The notes beneath the pieces were generated by a model. The model was not told the origin of the DNA and searched no databases. It saw nothing but the letters and a program-made list of their open reading frames with translations. A program made the position numbers and the translations under genes. From Spirochaetota bacterium (GTDB lineage Bacteria > Spirochaetota > GWB1-36-13 > JAKPDD01), in assembly GCA_029552945.1 (NCBI GenBank), contig JAKPDD010000046.1:72366-136365 (forward strand): 64,000 nucleotides of DNA. The letters run 5' to 3'. Of the stretch, positions 54,389 through 61,448 are shown one piece after another. Position 1 is the first letter of the stretch. Every line of letters starts with the position of its first letter.

Positions 54389-56167
54389 TTATTTTTTTTG
54401 TCTCTCAAGGTATTCTTTATATCCTATCTCTTTAATTAACTTGTTTTTTTGGATTATTGATATAGCCTGTTTTTTCCTAAATTCTACTATTTTTTCTCTT
54501 ATATTATCGTTATTTATTGATAATATTTCAAGTGCAAGCATAGCAGCATTTTTAGCCCCTGCTTTTCCTATTGATACACTTGCAACAGGTATTCCTGGGG
54601 GCATCTGATTAATTGAATATAGAGCATCAAGACCATTAAGTGACGCATCAATAGGTACTCCTATTACTGGTAAAGTTGTATGACTTGCAATAACACCAGG
54701 TAGGTGTGCTGCCATACCAGCCCCAGCAATTACAACTTTTATATTTCTATATTTAAATCCTTTTACTATTTTTACAACCTCATCTGGTGTTCTATGAGCT
54801 GATAATACATTTATTTCGTAAGGGATATCAAACTCATCAAGTATCTGAAATGCACCAGACATTACTTCAAGGTCTGAGTCTGAACCCATAAATATTGAGA
54901 CTTTTGGTCTTTTTATCTCATTATTGCCAATATCTTTTCTATAATGCATATTTTCAAAAGATATTTTTTCTATATCTTTTAAAACCTTTTCTCTTGCCTC
55001 AATAATATTTTCACCTGTATTTACTACACTTAATACTCTTCCACCGTCAGTAACCCATTTGTTATTTTCTTCTTTTACACCAGCCGGAAATATTACTGAT
55101 GATACTCTTTCTATACCATATATCTCGTAGCCTTTTTTATAATCACCCGGATATCCACCAGATGCCAGAACTATACATACTGCTTTATCTTTAATTGTTT
55201 TTATCTCTATATTATCAAGTTTTTCTTCACAAACAGCTTCGATAATATCTACTATATCATTATGTAACAACATCATTAAAACTTGAGTCTCGGGATCGCC
55301 AAATCTGCAATTAAACTCTAATACATAGGGGCCGCTATTTGTAAGAATAAGTCCACCGTATAAAACACCCTTGTATAATATATTTTTTTTTCTTAAACCA
55401 TTGAGTACTGGTTTAAATATCTTTTCATCTATCTGATTAAGTAGTGTTTTGTTAACAAGTTCAGTAGGTCCATAAACTCCCATTCCACCAGTGTTAGGAC
55501 CTTTATCTCCTTCAAATACTTTCTTATGATCCTGGCATACTGGTAAATATTTTATTGTCTTTCCATCAGTTATTGCAAATACACTTATCTCCTCTCCTTC
55601 AAGGAACTCTTCTATCAATATTTTGGGTTTTTCACCAAATAACTTTTTATCAAATAGAGATGACAAAAATATTATTCCATCTTCTAAATTATTTGCTATA
55701 TGAACGCCTTTACCTGCTGCTAGTCCATCATATTTTATTACGATAGGGAATATGTTTTTAATTTTAAGGTAGTCTATAGCAGATTCTTTATCCTCAAATG
55801 TTTTGTAAAAAGCTGTTGGCACATTGTTTTCACTCATAATTTCTTTTGCAAAAACTTTACTTCCCTCTATCATTGCACCATTTTTTCGTGGCCCAAATAC
55901 TTTTATCCCTTTATCTTCAAGATAGTCTGTTATTCCATTTACAAGTGGATCTTCAGGCCCTATAACAACATAATCTACATTTTCTTTTTTTAAGAAAGAA
56001 GATAATTTTTCAAAATCGTTTGGATTAATATCAATAAATTGGCCGTATTTAGTTAGCCCAGGATTTTTTGAAAATACAAACAGTTTTTCAACTCTTTTAC
56101 TCTGTGCTATTTTCCATGCTAATGCTGCCTCTCTTCCACCTGAACCTATTAAGGCTATTTTAAACAT
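54389..56167 (-). CDS. purD-purE: fused phosphoribosylamine-glycine ligase and phosphoribosylaminoimidazole carboxylase/mutase (PurD-PurE)
   Basis: 592 residues in one frame. Residues 1 to about 415 are PurD with an ATP-grasp fold ([73 protein letters not shown]); residues 420-590 are PurE ([63 protein letters not shown]). PurD makes glycinamide ribotide and PurE carboxylates or isomerises AIR/N5-CAIR; they are non-consecutive steps, so the fusion is uncommon. AAGGACAGAC precedes the ATG. Confidence 0.95.
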   Translation of the reverse strand: MFKIALIGSGGREAALAWKIAQSKRVEKLFVFSKNPGLTKYGQFIDINPNDFEKLSSFLKKENVDYVVIGPEDPLVNGITDYLEDKGIKVFGPRKNGAMIEGSKVFAKEIMSENNVPTAFYKTFEDKESAIDYLKIKNIFPIVIKYDGLAAGKGVHIANNLEDGIIFLSSLFDKKLFGEKPKILIEEFLEGEEISVFAITDGKTIKYLPVCQDHKKVFEGDKGPNTGGMGVYGPTELVNKTLLNQIDEKIFKPVLNGLRKKNILYKGVLYGGLILTNSGPYVLEFNCRFGDPETQVLMMLLHNDIVDIIEAVCEEKLDNIEIKTIKDKAVCIVLASGGYPGDYKKGYEIYGIERVSSVIFPAGVKEENNKWVTDGGRVLSVVNTGENIIEAREKVLKDIEKISFENMHYRKDIGNNEIKRPKVSIFMGSDSDLEVMSGAFQILDEFDIPYEINVLSAHRTPDEVVKIVKGFKYRNIKVVIAGAGMAAHLPGVIASHTTLPVIGVPIDASLNGLDALYSINQMPPGIPVASVSIGKAGAKNAAMLALEILSINNDNIREKIVEFRKKQAISIIQKNKLIKEIGYKEYLERQKK

Positions 56168-56203
56168 TTTTGTCTGTCCTTTTTTTATAAAAAAATTTAA
56201 TTT

Positions 56204-56232
56204 ATTATATAATGATTATGAAAATTTTAAAA
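56204..56232 (-). promoter_or_regulatory. possible promoter of the purDE operon
   Basis: On the minus strand a perfect TATAAT (plus 56204-56209) is preceded by TTTAAA at a 16-base or TTTTAA at a 17-base spacing. It lies 37 bases upstream of the purDE ATG, in a 74-base gap. Confidence 0.4.
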
Positions 56233-56241
56233 TAAAAATTT

Positions 56242-57279
56242 TTATGATGTTGCATTTTCTTCATCCTGAAGTATATTAGTATCAAGTTTTTCATTATATC
56301 CTGTTGACGACCCTATTGTCTCTATTCTGTATATAGTTGATTTATACCATATTCTATCTGGTTGTTTCTTTATTATTAACGCTTTATAGGCTGGTGTATT
56401 TTCATGATAATCCCAGTTTTCATATTCATTAAAGTCTCGTATAATATCTGTAATTACTACATTAAAATCGTTTGATATTATTTTTTGAAAATTGTTCCAC
56501 TTATTAAGTGAAGCATCTACAAGTGTAATACCAAAATATCCTGCTCCACCATACTTTTTAAGTGCAAATATTCCTTTACCAATAAAGCTTTTAAATGCAT
56601 CTATTGTTTCTGGTGGATCTGAGAAAAATGTATCAAAGTATGATTCATAATAATCAGGTACTTTTTCTCTAAGGTCAAACTCTATTGGATTTATATTAAG
56701 TTTATACTCTTTTGATATATCTTTTATATAATTAACAATCCTTTTATCAATTTCAAATACAGTAATTTCATATGGCAGTGATGTTAATCCAAGTGCAATG
56801 CTTAATAGGTCATCATCTCCTAAAATTAATATTTTTTTATTTTTAATGTTTCCATAACTTTCAGCAAGACTTATTCTTAAAAAATTTGTTATTGGTGTGA
56901 CGTATCCTTGATCAAAGTTTTGAACTGGTTTTGGTCTATTTTTTGTTATTTCCTCAAATTTTATCATAAAATTTTTATATTTTTCAATATTTAAACCCTT
57001 ACCTTTACATAATGGACATTTATTATCAATAAGTTCAGTAACTCTTAGTTCTTCTACTATTTTTTTACCTTTATCTGTAATTTCTATTTTTTCATTGTTC
57101 ACTGAAATTATTTTTTCACTCTCCATTACCTTTATAATATTACATGCCTCCAAAAATGGTATGTATGATTTTTCTATTGTTGTGTATATATTATCATATT
57201 TAGTTAATATTGATGATAATAATCTTATTATTTTGTCTAGGGGATATTGAGATATTTTACTATTTTTATAGTTTTCCAT
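56242..57279 (-). CDS. bpsA: N4-bis(aminopropyl)spermidine synthase-like protein (branched-chain polyamine synthase)
   Basis: About 345 residues from the ATG with GGAGGG 7 bases upstream (5' base 57279); an ATG five codons earlier has no ribosome site. An N-terminal winged-helix-like part (about 1-85) with a CPLCKGKG motif is followed by the SAM-fold aminopropyltransferase domain: FDQGYVTPITNFLRI, LILGDDDLLSIALGL and FFSDPPETIDAF. GDDD and DPPE are the BpsA active-site motifs. Known members add two aminopropyl groups to spermidine in thermophiles. It is preceded by a nitrilase gene 148 bases away. Confidence 0.88.
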   Translation of the reverse strand: MENYKNSKISQYPLDKIIRLLSSILTKYDNIYTTIEKSYIPFLEACNIIKVMESEKIISVNNEKIEITDKGKKIVEELRVTELIDNKCPLCKGKGLNIEKYKNFMIKFEEITKNRPKPVQNFDQGYVTPITNFLRISLAESYGNIKNKKILILGDDDLLSIALGLTSLPYEITVFEIDKRIVNYIKDISKEYKLNINPIEFDLREKVPDYYESYFDTFFSDPPETIDAFKSFIGKGIFALKKYGGAGYFGITLVDASLNKWNNFQKIISNDFNVVITDIIRDFNEYENWDYHENTPAYKALIIKKQPDRIWYKSTIYRIETIGSSTGYNEKLDTNILQDEENATS

Positions 57280-57427
57280 GGTTCTACCCTCCATTTTAAG
57301 ATTAAGTTATTATTGAGAATTATCGTGGTATTTTTCAAAAACAGATGATTAGTACTTTTTTATTTAAACAATTGTTCTAAAAATTTAACTATTAAAATTT
57401 AAAATTAAAAATGTTAGGTGTTTGATT

Positions 57428-58153
57428 TTATTTTATCAATTTTAGACTAAAAACTTTAAATAATTCAGAGTTTTCAAGATAAAATGGTACTCTATATATA
57501 ATAGATTCTTTGTTACATATAAGGCTTCTTCCTTGAATAGGATATGGTAGTCCTTTTGTATTTACGCCACAGACCTTTACTATAAATGAATTTGTTTCCT
57601 CAGCTCTTTTTAGAAATATATTTTTGTCTCTTTTTATTTTTTCGTTTATTGTCTCTTTTTTATAAGGCGAGAAAGTTGGTATAAATATTATATCAGGCTT
57701 ATTTTCTTTTAAAAACTCAAAGTTTTTATCATGAAGTACATCTGCACATATTAATATCGCAAACCTTATTTTGTTATATTCAAAAACTTCAATAAGGTCC
57801 CCGGGTGTAATATCTCCTATCTCTCTTCCGAATAGGTTTATCTTTTTATGATATGCTATCTCTTCGCCATTTATCATTGCAAATCCAGTATTATAAAAAT
57901 TGCTATTTTCTTTTTTTATAAGTGTACCTATTATTATTATATCTTTTAGTTTTTTTGATATTTTTTTTATATATTTCAAAAAATACTCATAAAATTGACT
58001 ATTTTCAGATATTTTTTTTACATCAAATCTTGAGAAAAAGTATTCAGGTAGTACAAAAAAATTAATTTTGCTTTTTTTAGCAAGCTTTATTATAGATTCT
58101 GGTATATATCCTTTAAGCCTTGACTGATATATTCCAACCCTAACTCTTTTCAT
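57428..58153 (-). CDS. carbon-nitrogen hydrolase (nitrilase superfamily)
   Basis: 241 residues. The catalytic triad is visible: Glu37 (VLPEYF), Lys103 or 104 (YHKKINLFGRE) and Cys136 (ILICADVLHD). Amidases, N-carbamoyl-putrescine hydrolases and omega-amidases share this pattern, so the substrate is open; the nearby bpsA makes a polyamine role conceivable. The ATG overlaps the OppD stop by 14 bases. Confidence 0.85.
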   Translation of the reverse strand: MKRVRVGIYQSRLKGYIPESIIKLAKKSKINFFVLPEYFFSRFDVKKISENSQFYEYFLKYIKKISKKLKDIIIIGTLIKKENSNFYNTGFAMINGEEIAYHKKINLFGREIGDITPGDLIEVFEYNKIRFAILICADVLHDKNFEFLKENKPDIIFIPTFSPYKKETINEKIKRDKNIFLKRAEETNSFIVKVCGVNTKGLPYPIQGRSLICNKESIIYRVPFYLENSELFKVFSLKLIK

Positions 58154-59099
58154 ATAAAAAACACCTTACTTTTCTTTTATCAAACTCAAATACAGGAGGA
58201 TTTTTTTTACTACATATTGATATTTTTTTATCACACCTGTCATAAAAAATACACCTTTCTCTATTAATATTTTCGATTGATGGTACAGTCCCATATATCT
58301 GTTCAAGTTTTTTGGTGTGTGGTCCTGGTATTGCATTTAAAAGTTTAGTTGTATAAGGATGTAAAGGTTTGTTAAATATATCATAAGTTTGTCCCTCTTC
58401 TATAATGTTTCCAAGATACATTATTGCAGTTCTATGTGCAAAGTCTTTTACTAGCATAAGATTATGAGATATAAATAGAATTGAATTTCCCTGTTCTTTA
58501 AGGTCTCTAAATATATTCATTATCTGTTTTTGTACAGTAACATCAAGTGATGTTGTAGGTTCATCAGCAATTATAAGAGTTGGTTTACATGCTATTGCAA
58601 TACATATGACTATTCTCTGCCTCATTCCACCAGATAACTGATGGGGATAGTAATCATAAATTTCTTCAGCGTTTTTAAGATCTAATGACTTCATTATTTC
58701 TATTGTCTGTTTTTTAGCTTCTCTTTTATCCAGCTTTTTATGAGTTATCAATACTTCTGCTATCTGGTCTCCGACTTTAAAGACTGGATTTAATGAAGTC
58801 ATTGGTTCTTGAAACACAAAACCTATCTTTGAACCCCTTATTTTTCTTATCTCATTATCATTTATTTTATTAAGCTCTATCCCATCAAGTATTATTGAAG
58901 AGTTTGTGTCTATTTTTACTGCTGGACTTAGTAATTTTGGTATTGAAAGTGCAGTTATTGTTTTTCCACATCCACTCTCTCCTATTAATGCCAGGCTCTC
59001 TCCCTTTTTTATATTTAAGTCTATATTGTCTATTAATCTATATTTTTTATTTTTATATATTATGTCAACGTTTAGGTTTTTTACTTCTAAGACTTTCAT
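58140..59099 (-). CDS. oligopeptide/dipeptide ABC transporter ATP-binding protein (OppD/DppD family)
   Basis: 319 residues. Walker A GESGCGKT (40-47), Q-loop VFQEPMTSLNPVF, signature LSGGMRQR, Walker B LIIADEPTTSLD, H-loop FISHN. The C-terminal extension typical of OppD, with HPYTTKLLNAIPGP and the cysteine-rich CIFYDRCDKKISIC..C, is present and binds an Fe-S cluster in studied members. No permease or binding-protein gene is adjacent. AGGAACC lies upstream of its ATG. Confidence 0.92.
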   Translation of the reverse strand: MKVLEVKNLNVDIIYKNKKYRLIDNIDLNIKKGESLALIGESGCGKTITALSIPKLLSPAVKIDTNSSIILDGIELNKINDNEIRKIRGSKIGFVFQEPMTSLNPVFKVGDQIAEVLITHKKLDKREAKKQTIEIMKSLDLKNAEEIYDYYPHQLSGGMRQRIVICIAIACKPTLIIADEPTTSLDVTVQKQIMNIFRDLKEQGNSILFISHNLMLVKDFAHRTAIMYLGNIIEEGQTYDIFNKPLHPYTTKLLNAIPGPHTKKLEQIYGTVPSIENINRERCIFYDRCDKKISICSKKNPPVFEFDKRKVRCFLYEKS

Positions 59100-59161
59100 T
59101 TTGGTTCCTGAAATTTTTTGTTATATATAAATTATAAATAGGTCCATGTTAAATTTAAATA

Positions 59162-59190
59162 TTGATTTTCTTAATTTAATTTCTTATTAT
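59162..59190 (+). promoter_or_regulatory. promoter of the hybrid sensor kinase gene
   Basis: TTGATT (59162-59167), 17 bases, TATTAT (59185-59190), 47 bases in front of the ATG of the kinase gene. The -35 word is identical to that of the cdsA promoter. Confidence 0.55.
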
Positions 59191-59237
59191 TTTATTTGGG
59201 ATTTTAATTTTTATTATATACTTAAGGTATATTTTTT

Positions 59238-61415
59238 ATGAGAAAAAAATTATTTAAAAATTTTATATTATCATTCCTTTTTTTTCAGGTGATTACTCTA
59301 ATATCAGTTGTATTGATTTTTTCATTTAATAAAAAAAATAAAGTTAAGTCTTTTGAAGGTTTAAGAAATGAATATATAATTGATTTAAAAAATTACTATA
59401 AAGAGATAGAAATAATATCCAGTAAAATAAGAGAAATTAATCAAAAAGCTTTGAATAAACTTATATCTATAATAGAAAAAGATAAAAAATATAACCTTGA
59501 TTCTATTGCAAGAAGTGTTGGAGTTGATTATATCTACCTTATAGATGAGAAAGAACTTAAAGTATACGATTCTAATTTTGAACCAGATATTGGCCATACT
59601 TCTGAATATTTTGGAGGCAGAAAACTTGTTGAAAAAATTAGAGGAATAAAAGAGAACAAGGATCTTTTACACTTGAGACTCTCATTATCTACTCTTACTG
59701 GTATTGCTATAATATACTCATATATCTATTCTCCTAAAGGTTTTTATATTGAAGTTGGAACAGATTTTTTAAGCTATATTGAGAAAAATTATTCAAAAGG
59801 TTACAAAGATTATTTAACAAAAGACTTTTTTAAAAAATTTCAGTCTGATTTTATTATTGAAACAGAACTATTTTTTCAAAGTAATGATGAAAACTACTGG
59901 AGTTTATCTAAAAGAAAATTAGAACAAAACATTTTAGTTTTTTTAAAAGAAAAAGAGAGTTTTTATTATGAAAAAGATGATAAATTTTTTAGCTACCATA
60001 AAATTTATTTTGAAAATGATTATTACGTTATATTAAAAAACACTGCTGATTTTAAATATTTTAGTGAACTTAAAATTAAAATATTTTATGGATTATTTAT
60101 TTTTTCAATTATATTCTTGTTTTTGTTTTATGTTTTTTATATTAAAACAAACTCAAAATATATTTCTAGAATTGATGAAATAATATCTATTATCAAGTCT
60201 CTTTCTGACAAGTCTATAACAAAAGATCTTTACAAAGATGAAATCGATTACATTAAAGATGTAATAATTAAGGTTAAAGATAATATAGAAAAAAGAGAAA
60301 AGGAGCTTATTGAAGCAAATAAAAACCTGGAAGAAGCACTTGCTATAAAGACAGCGTTTCTTGCAAACGCAAACCATGAACTTAGAACTCCACTAACTGG
60401 TATACTTGGCATGTTATATATACTTTCTCAATCAGGGCTTACCAAGGAGCAGTTAGAGTATGTTAATATAATAGAAGAGTCGGCACATAATTTATATAAC
60501 ATAATAAAAAATATACTAACATTTTCAAAAATAAAAACTGGTGGGATTAAACCAGAGGCTAAAGAGATTGATATATTAGACTTTTTTAATAATACTGTTT
60601 TTAAGTATAAGCAGGAGGCAGAAAAGAAGGGTTTATATTTTAATATGCGGATAGATACTGAACATAAATCTATTTTATCTTATCCTTCTGAGATAAAAGA
60701 GATTTTAATACACCTTTTAAGTAATGCTATAAAGTTTACAAAAACTGGTGGAATAACTATTTATGTTTCTACTGAAAGTATAAATAATAATAGGCTTCTT
60801 GTTGTTAAAGTTTCTGATACAGGGGTAGGTATTCCAAAAGAGAAGATTAATTTTATATTAAAAGAGTTTGCTCAAGTTGACCTTAGTGATACAAGGAAGT
60901 ATGGTGGGCTTGGACTTGGACTTACAATAGTAAAAGAGATGGTAAATTTTCTTGGTGGATATACTTTGATTGATTCTGATAAAAATGGTACAACTATTAC
61001 TTTTAAAATTCCATACTATTTTAAAGAAAAAAAAGAGATTGTAAAAAATATAGAAGATTCAAATAATATTAATGTAATAGTTACAACTAAAGACCAAGTT
61101 ACCAAGTCTATACTTGTCTCATTTTTTAATTCTAACGAAATAAATTATATAATAACTGAAGACCCTAATGAGGTTATTACGTATGTAACTCAGATCAATG
61201 CTCATTTTATTATAATAGATTCTGATGTACTTAAAAATTATAAAGGCGATATAATAGTTGATATAAAGAAAAGAACTAAAGATATAAAAATTATTTTGAT
61301 AACTGATTTTTATAACGATAAATTATCTGATATCTTATACATAAGAGGTATATATAAAACTATTAAAAAACCGGTTACCATAAATATTATTTCTGATGTT
61401 TTTAAAAAAAAATAG
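59238..61415 (+). CDS. membrane-bound hybrid sensor histidine kinase
   Basis: 725 residues. A TM helix (about 8-31), an extracytoplasmic sensor region of about 240 residues with PAS/Cache-like features, a second TM helix (about 280-300), a coiled linker, a HisKA domain with His380 (ANHELRTPLTGILG), an HATPase domain (LLSNAIKFTKTGG, VSDTGVGIPKEKI, YGGLGLGLTIVKEM) and a C-terminal receiver-like domain (about 605-720) with IIIDSDVL but a poor acidic pocket. The receiver may be inactive. It is transcribed from its own promoter; glnE follows after 33 bases. Confidence 0.88.
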   Translation: MRKKLFKNFILSFLFFQVITLISVVLIFSFNKKNKVKSFEGLRNEYIIDLKNYYKEIEIISSKIREINQKALNKLISIIEKDKKYNLDSIARSVGVDYIYLIDEKELKVYDSNFEPDIGHTSEYFGGRKLVEKIRGIKENKDLLHLRLSLSTLTGIAIIYSYIYSPKGFYIEVGTDFLSYIEKNYSKGYKDYLTKDFFKKFQSDFIIETELFFQSNDENYWSLSKRKLEQNILVFLKEKESFYYEKDDKFFSYHKIYFENDYYVILKNTADFKYFSELKIKIFYGLFIFSIIFLFLFYVFYIKTNSKYISRIDEIISIIKSLSDKSITKDLYKDEIDYIKDVIIKVKDNIEKREKELIEANKNLEEALAIKTAFLANANHELRTPLTGILGMLYILSQSGLTKEQLEYVNIIEESAHNLYNIIKNILTFSKIKTGGIKPEAKEIDILDFFNNTVFKYKQEAEKKGLYFNMRIDTEHKSILSYPSEIKEILIHLLSNAIKFTKTGGITIYVSTESINNNRLLVVKVSDTGVGIPKEKINFILKEFAQVDLSDTRKYGGLGLGLTIVKEMVNFLGGYTLIDSDKNGTTITFKIPYYFKEKKEIVKNIEDSNNINVIVTTKDQVTKSILVSFFNSNEINYIITEDPNEVITYVTQINAHFIIIDSDVLKNYKGDIIVDIKKRTKDIKIILITDFYNDKLSDILYIRGIYKTIKKPVTINIISDVFKKK

Positions 61416-61448
61416 AAAGCTAAAGTATATTATATAAAGAGATTATAA

